The notes under the pieces: generated by a model
Seen by the model: the letters and a program-made list of their open reading frames with translations, nothing else
Told to the model about the DNA's origin: nothing
Database searches by the model: none
Position numbers and translations under genes: made by a program
Shown: in pieces, positions 50,401-63,085 of the stretch
Position numbering within the stretch: position 1 is the first letter of the stretch
How the letters are laid out: every line of letters starts with the position of its first letter
Assembly: GCF_932526225.1 (NCBI RefSeq)
Contig: NC_064036.1
Location: forward strand, 744,001 to 808,000
DNA from: Nematostella vectensis
Taxonomy: Eukaryota; Cnidaria; Anthozoa; Actiniaria; Edwardsiidae
Direction: 5' to 3'
DNA: 64,000 bases

Positions 50401-51458
50401 GCTAATATCCTGATACCCAAGAATCACTGCGGGTTACGACACATGGACTTTCTGGATGAAACGTTAGTTGAAATAGGTGTATATTACTAGAAGTATGTGT
50501 ACGGGCATATAGTTTATTTATTTGATAGAAGTAAAATATTAATCATATTTATTGATATTTCTGATATTTTCATTTATTTCACACTTTATACAAATTTAAG
50601 AAAAAAATTTAACTGAGCGGTTTTCTGCTATGATAATTAGTTAAAACCACGATAAAATCCATTTACACATCAACATTATAAAAACTTCTTACACACTATA
50701 GCTTGTGTTATTATAACAATGTCACAGATTTTGTTAAATGTTGTACAATATGATGATTTAACGCATAAAATAAAATTTTAATCCAAACGCTTCTTTCTAT
50801 ACACAATCGGGAGGGGTAGTTGAAACACTAAACACAACACCGCCAAAATTTTTGGATAGTGATGATGATGTGATCATTTGAGTAGTCAAAGAAACTTAGA
50901 CAAGACCGTAAATATATTGTTGGAGTTTCGGCCGAATTAAGACATCGAAAGTATTCTTTTCCACAATATCATGCCGAAGGATATATTTATATTCTAGAAT
51001 TGAAAGTTTGAAGAAAGGTGACATGATAAATAATCCAATAAAAAATACTAGATAATGCGGGACGCGAGATCTGCCAATACACTACACTACAACAAGCCTC
51101 CCCCGCAGGCGTTTCTAGGCAGGCGTCGCTATGGCCAAACATGGCAAATGATATAAGCACATAGCTAGACCAGAAACCAGCAAAACTGTTGAAACGTGTC
51201 CAAAATCCTGAGAACTCACAAGCTTTGGTTATCAGGCGAACGCGCCATTTTACGGGAACTACAACCATTAGGCGGGAAAATTTATTGCTCGATACATTGT
51301 TTTCCTAATATGGTGTTTCCGAATGTGCGTGGCCACCTCTCATCCATTCATCGGTTAGACTTTTCAATTCTCTTTTTAAAATTCTTCTAGATACTGATAA
51401 CGCCTCCTAGACCTCCTGTCACATGAATGGAAGTAATGTGAAAGATTCCTCGTTTGCA
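47483..51458. other. Intergenic region between chitin synthase and the START gene
   Basis: The chitin synthase promoter and possible 5' UTR exon should be just above 47482. A poly-C run lies near 48440. Short frames at 48802-49029 and 49565-49943 lack domains; the latter overlaps a CAGGGGCGGCGGAAGGGG-type repeat fragment near 49760. TTTATT at 51281-51286 could be the minus-strand polyadenylation signal of the START gene. Confidence 0.45.
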
Positions 51459-54400
51459 TTAGAACACTTCATCATCATTCTGTTCCATCAGGGGGTCCGT
51501 CTCTTTGACTTTTTCTATACCGTGTTCCCTGTAATATTCGTGTAATTGTTTGATCCATTGTGCGGGGTGGCCATTAAGGTACGTACTCTTCAGGAGCCAA
51601 GACGTTGCCTCGGTTATTTTCATTCGCGTAAGAAGTGTGACTTTGGAGGACTGGGAGCCATCGTCCTTAGGTCTTATCACAAGCCCCGATAGACGAACAT
51701 TCAACCTGAGAAATGGGTAAAGGAATATTTTATCACAAGTTCCGATAGAGGAACATTCAATCTGAGAAATGGGTAAAGGAATATTTTATACAAGCCCCGA
51801 TAGACGAACATTCAACCTGAGAAATGGGTAAAGGAATATTTTATCACAAGCCCCGATAGACGAACATTCAACCTGAGAAATGGGTAAAGGAATATTTCAT
51901 CACAAGCCCCGATAGACGAACATTCAACCCGAGAAATGGGTAAAGGAATATTTCATCACAAGCCCCGATAGACGAACATTCAACATGAGAAATGGGTAAA
52001 GGAATATTTTAGCGATGGACGAACATTCAACATGAGAAATGGTAAAGGAATATTTTAGCGATAGACGAACATTCAATATGAGAAATGGGTAAAGGAATAT
52101 TTTAGCGATAGACGAACATTCAACATGAGAAATGGTAGAGGAATATTTTAGTGATAGACGAACATTTAACATGACAAATGGGTAAGGAATATTTTAGCGA
52201 TAGACGAACATTTAACATGACAAATGGGTAGGGAATATTTTAACGATAGACGAACATTCAACATGAGAAATGGGTAAAGGAATATTTTAACGATAGACGA
52301 ACATTCAACATGAGAAATGGGTAAAGGAATATTTTAGCGATAGATGAACATTCAACATGAGAAATGGGTAAAGGAATATTTTAGCGATAGACGAACATTC
52401 AACATGAGAAATGGGTAAAGAAATATTTTAGCGATAGACGAACATTCAACATGAGAAATGGGTAAAGGAATATTTTAGCGATAGACGAACATTCAACATG
52501 AGAAATGGGTAAGGAATATTTTATTGATAGACGAAAATTCAACATGAGAAATGGGTAAAGGAATATTTTATCACAAGCCATACCTGCCAACACCCAGACT
52601 TAAAAAAACATTTTTTAAGGGAAGGGGAACGTGATATATTCAATCGATATAACGACTGTACAATCTCAGTTAATATCTATTTGTTAGAATATGATAAATG
52701 GAAACCCTGTGGTAAAATGGCGAAAACTTTGATCGTAATTTTGCGGTAGTCCTGCGGTCTACAAGAAACGCCTGCAAAAGGCTCATTGATTATTTAGATC
52801 GAAAAAGCTGAAAACGTCATAAACTTGGATACAAACTATAAAAATTGCAGAACTTTGTGGGTAAAAAATCTAACTTCCACTTCAAAAAAAATCGACTGAT
52901 TAAAAGTTTGTTATAATCCGGGAGATTTAAGGTAAACCCGTATCTCTACTTACGAACGCTCTGGACCAATCGTGTATCTCTACTTACGCACGCTCTGGAC
53001 CAATCGTATATCTCTACTTACAAACGCTCTGCACCAATCGTGTATCTCTACTTACGAACGCTCTGGACCAATCGTGTATCTCTACTTACGAACGCTCTGG
53101 ACCAATCGTGTGTCTCTACTTACGACGCTCTGGATCATTATCGTGTATCTCTACTTACGAACGCTATGGATAATTATCGTGTATCTATACTTACGAACGC
53201 TCTGGACCAATCGTGTATCTCTACTTACGAACGCTCTGGACCAATCGTGTATCTCTACTTACGAAAGCTCTGGACCAATCGTGCATCTCTACTTACGAAC
53301 GCTCTGGACCAATCGTGTATCTCTACTTACGAACGCTCTGGACCAATCGTGCATCTCTACTAACGAACGCTCTGAACCAATCGTGTATATCTACTTTCGA
53401 ACGCTCTGGACCAATCGTGTATCTCTACTTTTAAACGCTCTGCACCAATCGTGTATCTCTACTTACGAACGCTCTGGACCAATCGTGTATCTCTACTTAC
53501 GAACGCTCTGGACCAATCGTGTATCTCTACTTTCGAACGCGCTGGACCAATCGTGTATCTGTACTTACGCACGCTCTGGACCAATCGTGTATCTCTACTT
53601 ACGAACGCCATGGACCAATCGTGTATCTCTACTTACGAACGCTCTGCACCAATCGTGTATCTCTACTTACGAACTCCCTGGACCAATCGTGTATCTCTAC
53701 TTACGAACGCTCTGGACCAATCGTGTATCTCTACTCACGAACGCTCTGGACCAATCGTGTATCTCTACTTACGAACGCTCTGGACCAATCGTGTATCTGT
53801 ACTTACGCACGCTCTGGACCAATCGTGTATCTCTACTTACGAACGCCATGGACCAATCGTATATCTCTACTTACGAACGCTCTGCACCAATCGTGTATCT
53901 CTACTTACGAACGCTCTGGACCAATCGTGTATCTCTACTTACGAACGCTCTGGACCAATCGTGCATCTCTACTAACGAACGCTCTGGACCAATCGTGTAT
54001 ATCTACTTTCGAACGCTCTGGACCAATCGTGTATCTCTACTTTTAAACGCTCTGGACCAATCGTGTATCTCTGCTTACGAACGCTCTGGACCAATCGTGT
54101 ATCTCTACTTACGAACGCTCTAGACCAATCGTGTATCTCTACTTTTGAACGCTCTGGACCAGTCGTGTATCTCTACTTACGAACGCCCTGGACCAATCGT
54201 GTATCTCTACTTACGAACGCTCTGGACCAATCGTGTATCTCTGCTTACGAACGCTCTGGACCAATTGTGTATCTCTACTTACGCACGCTCTGGACCAATC
54301 GTGTATCTCTACTTACGCACGCTCTGCACCAATCGTGTATCTCTACTTACGAACGCTCTGGACCAATCGTGTATCTCTACTTTCGAACGCTCTGGACCAA

Positions 54401-57400
54401 TCGTGTATCTCTACTTACGAACGCTCTGGACCAATCGTGCATCTCTACTTACGAACGCTCCGGACCAATCGTGTATCTCTACTTACGAACGCTCTGGACC
54501 AATCGTGTATCTCTACTTACGAACTCCCTGCACCAATCGTGTATCTCTACTTTCGAACGCTCTGGACCAATCGTGTATCCTTACTTAAGAAGGCTCTGGA
54601 CCAATCGTGTATCTCTACTTACGAACGCTCTGGACCAATCGTGTACCTCTACTTACGAACGCTCTGGACCAATCGTGTATCTCTACTTACGAACGCTCTT
54701 GACCAATCGTGTATCTGTACTTACAAACGTTCTGGACCAATCGTGTATCTGTACTTACGAACGCTCTGGACCAATCGTGTATCTGTACTTACGAACGCTC
54801 TGGACCAATCGTGTATCTCTACTTACGAACGCTCTGGACCAATCGTGTATCTCTACTTACGAACGCTCTGGACCAATCGTGTATTTCTAATTACGAACGC
54901 TCTGGACCAATCGTGTATCTCTACTTACGAACGCTCTGGACCAATCGTGTATCTGTACTTACAAACGCTCTGGATCATTATCGTGTATCTCTACTTACGA
55001 ACGCTCTGGACCAATCGTGTATCTCTACTTACGAACGCTCTGGACCAATCGTGTATCTCTACTTACGAACTCCCTGGACCAATCGTGTATCTCTACTTAC
55101 GAACGCTCTGGACCAATCGTGTATCTCTACGTACGAACGCTCTGGACCAATCGTGTATCTCTACTTACGAACTCCCTGGACCAATCGTGTATCTCTACTT
55201 ACGAACGCTCTGGACCAATCGTGTATCTCTACTTACGAACGCTCTGGACCAATAATTGCGCGCGGTTAACTGGTGGGCACTATATGTGTTTTCAATCTAC
55301 TCCTCTCCCCCCAGTCTCTCATCTCTTGGTGAAAGGCTTTCTATCGTTCCACCCTCCCCTCCCCTCACCTCTTGAGTGTCGCTGTTGCTTCCTCTGACAC
55401 ACTACTATGACTGGTGCTACACCACGCGGTCACGTGACATGGCTCATCACCATGGTATCTTTTGTTCTTTGTAGAGATGACGAGATCGCACATGCGGAAT
55501 AACCGAGGCATCCTCAGACAGCTGAAAAAAATTCTCCGTTAGGTTGCAAGCTAGAAAAGTACTTCCTTCATTCACTTTCTGGAGTATATTCCATATACTT
55601 AAATGCAACCCTCTTGCGTCTGTCACATACAAACATTGGCCCTTGACCACCAATCCCAATAAAAAAGTTCCCAAAAACCAACACACCTCGACAAACAACA
55701 CTAGGAGGCTGGCTGTTATCGGCATACTGGTTAGTAACTTTGTGTCTCACCAGTACACTATATGCTCATCTCCCCCGTCTTCGAGAATAATAACTTTCTG
55801 GAATGTCATGTCCCACTTCTTTCGTAGTTCCAAGTTTGATATGAGTTGGATAGCTGCAGAGAAGAAAAAATCATCATGGTGAAAATATGGCGAGACGCGG
55901 ATCATAAATAATTGTAAGGTATAAACACAATGACCCCTAAACCGGCCTGTACCGGCTTTGGGAAGTACCCACAACCCAAAAATTTACAAATGCAAAATAA
56001 ACACAACAAGATGAAGATACTCAGGCATCAGTCTAAGGGATAAATGGTCTTGCAGATACGCATCCAACCAAGGTGTTGACATCTACTCTTAAGCCAAATA
56101 ATAGCACAGGTTCTTTGACAAATCTCAAATCGAACAAGGAGAGAAAAGCAGAATCACACCTCTCAATAAAACGCACACAATACCACACAAGGGAGAGAGA
56201 TCAGCAAACACAGCTCAAGACACAAATAGATACCTTTATTCTGATCCTCCAGGTACATCTCCTTGGCCTCAAAACACAATGTCCATTCCTTGAAGGATTG
56301 TACAACCACGAAAATATCTTTACGTACTGCAAAGCATTCTGGGAGATCCAGGGGAAAATTCTCGAGGGGAGGGCTAGTCAACACTCCTCTCCCCAAAGTC
56401 AGATGGTTTTTTATAAGTCTTTTCCCCCCGAAGCCAAACAAATCAATTCCAGGTCATACAGACCCAGAATAGCAGTGTAAACAATTTTGCAATCAATTTG
56501 GTTTCAGAAAAGACAGCATTTAGGAGAGCTGTGGTGATTCATTAGAAAATTATTTTCTCATCCAGGCAAAGCCAAACAAGAAAAAATAAACATGAATCCA
56601 CCTTTGCTTGCAAATATCCATAAGCAAAGCACTCAATTATGCCCCAAAAGACTTCATGATGTCCTGAGACACTCTCCTAATATGCTCATAGCTGTATTTT
56701 TGATGAAAAATACAAGCAACCATCAACTTGTGCTGGCTTCAGCACAACGACTAGGGATTAAAAGTGGGGACCGCAAAGCACTGCTGGAAAGCTTGGATAC
56801 CGCTGACTAGGTGCAGCTGTGTTTGACTTTGACGGGCTGTATAAAACTCAGAATAGGGGGGAGGTATCTGTTTTCAGTCTGTTTTTTGTAAATTCAGCTC
56901 AAAAAAAGCCAGGAGTCAATGGGTTAAGGACTTAGATTGGTGTTGTAACATTCCTTAGATTTGCACAGCTAGTCTTTGGTGGTTCTCTCTGACCTGAAGA
57001 TGTCACAATCTGACATGCTAGTGGTATGAGCATGCTTAACTAAACAGGTGCTGGTTTATGTATACGAATTTAATATTAGTTAACGCTTACCGTCGTCAAA
57101 AGGAATGCCTTCAAGGTCAAATGTAGTCTGTGGATAACAAAAATACAGCAGCATAAACATCTTTGTTACCACACACCTTGTCTTTTAACTACACAGCAGT
57201 GTTTAAATCGCAGAGATATTAAATCTCCGGCGTCAACCATTGCTTTCCGCCTAGCAATGGCGGATTCACGGGAAGCACATGTTTGGGGGTGGGGGTGGGT
57301 ATGGTGCCACTCCCCCTTTGAGAAATCCTGACCCCCCCCCCCTGTATTTTTATACGTACCTTGGTGAGAGGGGTTGTTTCCATTTTCTTTGGATCCCGTC

Positions 57401-57565
57401 GCCATGTCCTGATTCCTTGTGAAGCTTTGATCGATTTCCATTCATCTGCCGATGTATCTTCCCTCTCCTGATGTAGCAAGTGCTCGAAGTCCTCGTCGTC
57501 TATAACAATATTCGAGGTAGCGCTCGCGATTCGTGACTTGTGGCGATGTGTTGCATCAAACGCGG
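51459..57565 (-). CDS. START-domain lipid-binding protein, 3' five exons (5' partial)
   Basis: Exons, 5' to 3': 57565-57360, 57127-57091, 55853-55751, 55521-55369 and 51705-51459. Acceptors are TTTTTTGTAG, ATCCACAG, TTCTCTGCAG, TTTTTTTCAG and ATTTCTCAG; donors are GTACGT, GTAAGC, GTGAGA, GTGAGG; all phases close. The 247 visible residues follow the START order: WKSIKASQGIRTWRRD, then LISNLELRKKWDMTF, an HIVYWCCLRMPRLFR segment equivalent to the usual PRPxxxRDF block, and LVIRPKDDG with a C-terminal amphipathic helix (PAQWIKQLHEYYREHG). START domains bind a single lipid or sterol in a deep pocket. The usual Arg-Asp after the PRP block is here MCDLV, so binding specificity may differ. The first exon begins at an acceptor, so the N-terminus lies further upstream and was not found. 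The STARD subgroup is not identified. Confidence 0.82.
51706..52576. repeat. Tandem array derived from the START gene's last 3' splice site
   Basis: About 18 copies, with a period of about 56 bp near the exon and about 45-47 bp further away. On the gene strand each near copy reads ATTCCTTTACCCATTTCTCAG, the real polypyrimidine tract and AG, followed by a copy of the first roughly 30 bases of the last exon. Copies ending near 51760, 51813 and 51869 keep the AG; the copy near 51928 has CGG and the more distal ones mostly have CAT, losing it. Confidence 0.92.
52930..55256. repeat. 34-bp minisatellite, about 68 copies, in the START gene's last intron
   Basis: The unit is TCTCTACTTACGAACGCTCT followed by GGACCAATCGTGTA. 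Copies differ by scattered substitutions, with a few longer units carrying GATCATTATCG. Since 34 is not a multiple of 3 and stops are rare, several long overlapping forward frames (up to 383 codons) appear; they are not genes. On the transcribed strand almost every unit contains the 5' splice-site core GTAAGT. Confidence 0.95.
55926..56933. mobile_element. piggyBac-like non-autonomous element, copy 3
   Basis: Same 1-kb family and orientation as the copies at 5432 and 6954, but more diverged. Right flank TTAA at 56934-56937; left flank degenerate (TAAA at 55922-55925). It sits in the intron of the START gene between exons 57091-57127 and 55751-55853. Confidence 0.8.
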
Positions 57566-57799
57566 CTACAAAAAACAAGATGTGACGAGAGTTAGAGTTT
57601 TTTTATTCTCATTTTATCGCTCTTTAATCATCCCTTTTTTGCCCATTAGTATCACAGTATCAGAAAAAAGTCACCATTTACTAATATTATCTCATTACCA
57701 CCTTCACAATCTCTTATCAATAATATAGCTACTATGATACATAGGCTGTATTACCATCATCACCGCTATCCACCATTTACACTATTTTTTGTCATAATC

Positions 57800-58573
57800 T
57801 CCACCACTACCAACACCAACACCAACACCCAACGCCATCACCAACACCACCGACATCACTACCATAATCACCACCACAAACCCACCATCACCACCACACC
57901 GCTACACCTAGCGGCACCACCATCACCACACGAACCACCCCCATCACCCCCATCACCATCACACAAACCACCACCATAACAAATCAACTATCATGACCAC
58001 ACAAACCATCATCATAACAAACCAACTATCATGACCACACAAACCATCACCACCACCACCCAGCGCTATCATCTCCATCGATACCACTACAATCATCACC
58101 ACTACCGCTACTACCATCACTAACATCACCATCACCAACATCACCAACACCAACATCACCATCACCATCTCCACCAACATCACCATCACCGCCACCATCT
58201 CCACCAACATCACCATCACCGCCACCAACATCACCATCACCATCACACAAACCACCACCATAACAAATCAACTATCATGACCACACAAACCATCATCATA
58301 ACAAACCAACTATCATGACCACACAAACCATCACCACCACCACTCAGCGCTATCATCTCCATCGATACCACTACAATCATCACCACTACCGCTACTACCA
58401 TCACCAACATCACCGCCACCAACATCACCAACACCAACATCACCATCACCATCTCCACCAACATCACCATCACCGCCACCAACATCACCATCACAATCAC
58501 CATCTCCACCAACATCACCATCACAATCACCTTCTCCACCAACATCACCATCACCGCCACCAACATCATCATC
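57800..58573. repeat. CAC/CAT-rich trinucleotide repeat with an internal duplication
   Basis: An imperfect (ACC/ATC)n tract. A segment of about 290 bp, marked by CAGCGCTATCATCTCCATCG, occurs near 58066 and again near 58350, so part of the tract was duplicated as a block. The repeat resumes beyond the BEL/Pao element at about 63464-63500. Frames of His, Met or Val repeats here are artefacts. Confidence 0.9.
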
Positions 58574-58578
58574 ACTAT

Positions 58579-58959
58579 TGCAGGACTGTATTCTTGTTCT
58601 GTTTGTGCGTTTACTGTTATTTTTCTCTATTGTCAATTAACTATCCGTGTTTACATGTTATAAATTTTAGCGAGTCCTTGGCCTAGGCATGTTGGTTTTA
58701 CCTATTGTTATATTTTAGCGAGTTTATGTAAATTGTTCATGTAACTTTGTAGTTTGTCAAAATCTAGTCAGTTTTTAGTTGTATGCTGCCCCGCCAGCAT
58801 TAGTTTTCGCTCTATTGTCGAAATGTCACCGTTAAGGTAAAGTAATTTGTTATTAACCTATTTCCTTTTTTCCCTATTTCAGTGTAGAGTAATATATGTC
58901 TGTATTTTGTTTCAGTACCGTATTAAGGGAAATTATATTTACGCGTAACTTGCGGTACA
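58579..58959 (+). repeat. 5' LTR of the BEL/Pao element
   Basis: Begins TGCAGGACTGTATTC and ends GCGGTACA, matching the 3' LTR except for a few substitutions and a four-base difference at the start. Confidence 0.9.
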
Positions 58960-58997
58960 TAGTACTTAACGACAAGGAGAGATGCTGGCGTGTTGAG

Positions 58998-60903
58998 ATG
59001 TCTAGGTCAAACGTCCAAGAGTTGAGAGGATCGATGACGGCCTATAAAGGGCACATCACTAGAAGTATCAATCAAGTTGACCAGTTGTTAACACAGAATG
59101 GTTCCCCGACATCGGAGGTTCTTCGGCAAAAGTCTCGACTAGAGAAGCTATGCGATTGTTATAAAGGAAAATGTCTAGAATTCTATCAGGTCACCGTGGG
59201 ATATGCGGATCGTGGTCAAGTAGCAGGAGAATTTAACCAAGTGATGGAGAAAGTGAAGGAATTGGATACAAGATATGGTCAATGGTTATTAACAGCACGG
59301 CCAACCCAAGTAACACAGGCGGATCAAAGGCTAGAAGGGTCCCCGAGTCATCACGCAGTACCAGCAGATACCGAAGAAATGTCCGGGATACTACAGGATA
59401 CTCAAACTCCACTTCATACACAACAACAGAGGTCGGAATTTACCCGGTCTTCAAGGTCCAGTTATAAGAATGCCTTAGCCCAGATGGAGTTAAAGAAGGT
59501 TAAAGCAGAACAGAAAATAAAGAGATGGAGCTCGCCCTAGAGGAGGATCTTTCGCGCCTTAAAACAAGACAGAAACGGCTTGATATGCAGAGGAACGTCA
59601 TCCAGGCTGAGTTAAAGGCGGGAGAAGCAGAAATGGAAGCCCTGCTGTCACAAGGTTCAGGAAGATCAATCCCAGGTATTGGAAGGCAAACCTCAACGGA
59701 AACGGTAAGAACGTATCTGTTTTCTACTAGATCGTACCAGACGACAAGTGTAGATCAATCTGTTGAAGGGAAATTCGACAATGAGCGCATGCATGTTTAT
59801 CGCACCAGGAACATTCCGACGCACTAAAGCAATTAGCAGAAGGGATTAAAAGACTTGATATGCCTAAGAGGGAATTTGTTTATTTCAATGGGAATCCCTT
59901 GGATTATCCTAGGTTTATCAAGAATTTTGAAGTTAATGTTAAGGCTATGTCATCGGACAATAACACTAAACTATCTTATCTCATTCAATACTGTACTGGG
60001 AACGCGAGGGAGGCTATTCAGAATTGTGTTATCCTGCCAGAGTCTTAAGGTTGTTCTGCGGCACGATACATCCTGGAAAGAAATTTCGGTCAGAGGCACG
60101 AGGTCGTGCGTGCTTTCATAAACAAAGTTGTGAAAAGTCCCCAGATGAAAGTTTCTGAGACGGATAAGCTTTTGCAATTAGCTCGTGATATGAAGAATTG
60201 TGAGATAAGTTCAAGAGAAATGCACTATGAGGCGGATATCAACAGCATGGACACGTTAACGAAAATCGTCAAACGTTTACCGGTGCATATGCAAGGGAAA
60301 TGGGCTGATGAGTCAGGAAAGCTATTACAGCTCAAGCTGGAACCTATTTTTTCGGATTTGACCAACTTCGTTGAAAAGAAAGCAAGAGTTGCCAACACAG
60401 AGTTCGGTCGGCTAGGCGGTGCGAAGCCGGACGATAAGGAGTTGTTGAAGCCTGTCGCCAAGTATGCACACACTCCGGCGGTAAGGTCCTCGTTTTTTGC
60501 GACTGGAGGCAACGGTATACCAAATGACGACGGCTCCAAGCTACAGGAGGTCAGAACGAAAGTCAATCATTGTACATTTTGTAACGGTACACATGAGTTG
60601 GTCAAGTGCTTTAAGTTTAGAGATAAGTCCTTTCCTGAGAGGAAAGCGTTTGCAAGATCTAATAAACTCTGCGACAATTGCTTATTACCGAATCATATTT
60701 CTAGGCGCTGTAAAACCTACAAAGCTTGTTTGGTCAGCGGCTGCTCAGAGAAACACCATTCGCTCCTTCACCCACCTCCTGGTCAGGCATCGCAGTTACC
60801 GCTTCAAGAACAGTCTTCCGGTTCCCGAGCTGAAGAAGCGTCACCCCCCCCCCCCCCCTGCACTGGTCGCCACAGGACCATCGGCGTCTTCCCGTCTTCC
60901 TAA
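58998..60903 (+). pseudogene. BEL/Pao gag region, frameshifted
   Basis: The frame starts at ATG 58998, shifts near 59530 and again near 59830-60050, and continues at 60106-60903. The second half has the DUF1759-like block (YFNGNPLDYPRFIKNFEVN near 59877) and two zinc knuckles, CTFCNGTHELVKC and CDNCLLPNHISRRC (near 60570 and 60680), as is usual for BEL elements. A poly-C run near 60845 ends the readable frame. Confidence 0.8.
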
Positions 60904-60965
60904 TGCATCAGGACACCACGTCAGCGATGATAGTTCGCATCCTTCATACAAGACAAGAGCTGGTC

Positions 60966-61334
60966 TCAGGATTGTTTCAGTGATAGTCTCTGGCAAAGGT
61001 GGAAGACTGGAGGATGAGGAAGATACCACACTGGATAGCTATCCTCAGAGATTCTTTCAGCATGTCCAAGGTCAATGTGCTTCTCCACAGTCTTGCTATA
61101 TTTCTGATGGAGGACAGGATTTCTCTCCAGGCGATGTTTCAAGTAGGATAATCTCTTCTCTGCGACGACACGGTTGTCCGGAAGACATGGCGGTTGATAC
61201 TTCCAGGAAAGGGAAAGCTGGTAGTGACCATCCACTAAACACGCTGAGGACTCCATGATGGCTAAAGCGCGCTTGTCTTCAACCGAAATACTTTCTCCAG
61301 ACGACGGGGATTCAGCAAAATCGGCGTCATACAT
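60966..61334 (-). pseudogene. Inverted fragment of a BEL/Pao reverse transcriptase N-terminal region
   Basis: On the minus strand this encodes the segment that normally precedes the RT palm in Pao elements: an EDKRALAIME block, LVDGHYQLSLSW, a NNR-like stretch followed by AEKRLSYLKHRL, and WYLPHPPV. All other parts of this element are on the plus strand, so this piece was inverted. The catalytic RT motifs are not present. Confidence 0.85.
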
Positions 61335-61499
61335 CCTTCTGATCTGGTGAGTCAGCGTCTCGGCTTCACAGGCAAAGATGGAATCTTCTTCATCATTATT
61401 ATTTTGACCAAGTGGTCCTACAACTGTCCATCCAAGACAGTGGTGTCCAAGGAGTGACTACTTCAAACAAGTTCCCGAACGAATTCTTCAGCCATTTCT

Positions 61500-62965
61500 C
61501 ATCATGGTACAGCCTAAAGTAAGCAGTCGCCTGGCTTCTCCGATTCAAAGATTATCTTTTTTATCTAGCTGGGAAAAGATCTCACGAGGATGTCAGCACC
61601 ACCCAGCTCACCGTCTCTGAGATCAGAAATGCAGAGTGCGTTGTCCTCAAGTCTGTACAAGCCAAGCACTTCTCGAGGGAGTTAGAAGCTCTAGCAAAAG
61701 TAGCCAGCTCCTCATTGCAATGCACCCGGAAGCAGCTGAACAGCGCACAGTGTGTAAGTCCATTACGGAAACTGCAACCATTCGTCGCCGACGGCATCAT
61801 TCACGTGAGAGGACGCCTAGAGCGATCAGCTGAGTTGTCATACCGAGCCAAGCATCCAGTCATACTTCCTGCGAATGACCATTACAGATCTCATCATTCG
61901 ACATTACCACCTACCACCAACTAGGGCTCTAATCAGGTCCTAGCCACAGTAAGACAGAAGTACTGGATAGTGAAGGGTACAGCTGCTGTGAAGAAGGTAC
62001 TTGGAACATGTATCAAGTGCAAGAGATGGAATGCCAGGCCTGGTGATCAGATAATGGCTCCTCTCCCGTTAGCACGTGTGACACCATCTACTTGCCCCTT
62101 CTCCTCAGTTGGAATCGACTACTCCGGTCCGATACAAGTTAAAGTCAAGAGAAGTCTAGTGAAGCGCTATGGTTGTATATTCACTTGTCTCGCTATGCGC
62201 GCCGTGCACATAGAAGTTTCCTATGATCTGTCGACGGATTCATTTCTGCAGTCATTCTCGAGGTTTGTGAGTCGCAGAGGACCTCCAGTTCAAGTATACA
62301 GCGACAACGGTACCAACTTCAAGGGCGCCGAGCTGTAAGTAAAGAATGCTCTCAAATTGAGGATTCGGATTGAAGACAACATGCGCAAGCTTGAAGTAGA
62401 GTGGCACTTCAACCCCCCTAAGGCGAGTCACAACGGAGGTGTCTAGGAACGCATGATTCGTTCCATTCGAAGGATTCTGCGCGTTCTTCTGGGTAATCAA
62501 GTGGTGGATGACGAGACGCTGTTGACTGTGATGACAGAGGTTGAAAAGATCTTGAATGATAGACCGCTAACTCGTGTTAGTGATGACCCTAAAGATCTGG
62601 AGCCCCTGACGCCCAACAAGTTGCTTCTAGTCTACCGGAACGCCTGTAATGCACCTGTTGATCCCTCATTTGACAAGTTCACGCGACGCTGGAGACAAGC
62701 TCAGTACCACCTGTGCAACATCTTCTGCGAGTATCTGCCTGCATTGCAAAAGCGCCAGAAGTGGCTTCACCCACGCCGCAATCTTGTTGCTAGAGATCTC
62801 GTTCTTCTTGCTGACGAGTCTTGCCCCCGTGGGCAGTGGCCTCGTGGTTTAGTCCAAGAGACCTTCGCCAACGCATTCGGACACGTCCGACAATCGACTG
62901 TGAAGACAAGTACCGCAGTGTATAGACGAGATGTTAGGAAATTGTGTCTCCTAGAAAGAGCCTGA
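61500..62965 (+). pseudogene. BEL/Pao integrase region with stops
   Basis: The RNase H-integrase linker is seen at about 61530-61920. The integrase follows at 61970-62338, with a zinc-binding CIKCKRW motif, GIDYSGP and YSDNGTNFKG as the first two catalytic Asp blocks. It stops at 62338, is interrupted again near 62445, and continues to 62965 with the NDRPLTRVSDDP and LTPNKLL blocks. At least two stops break the frame. Confidence 0.85.
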
Positions 62966-63085
62966 ACACTCTACGAACCCTTCGAATTCAAGACGATATT
63001 GAAGAACATTGTTTCCTCGATTGGTTAGTTTAGATGCAAAGACTCTCATAGATGTAGAGAGCCTTTCGGGGCCGAAAGAAAACAA

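Noticed and set aside
51706-52576. CRISPR-like array of repeats
   Set aside because: Units are contiguous tandem copies with no unique spacers, in a eukaryotic intron.
52972-55397. Several long overlapping plus-strand frames (up to 383 codons) as a repeat protein family
   Set aside because: They are frame-shifted readings of the 34-bp minisatellite, and lie in an intron of the minus-strand START gene.
57959-58686. Met/Val, Gly/Asp and His-rich frames
   Set aside because: Readings of the CAC/CAT repeat; no initiation or splice context.
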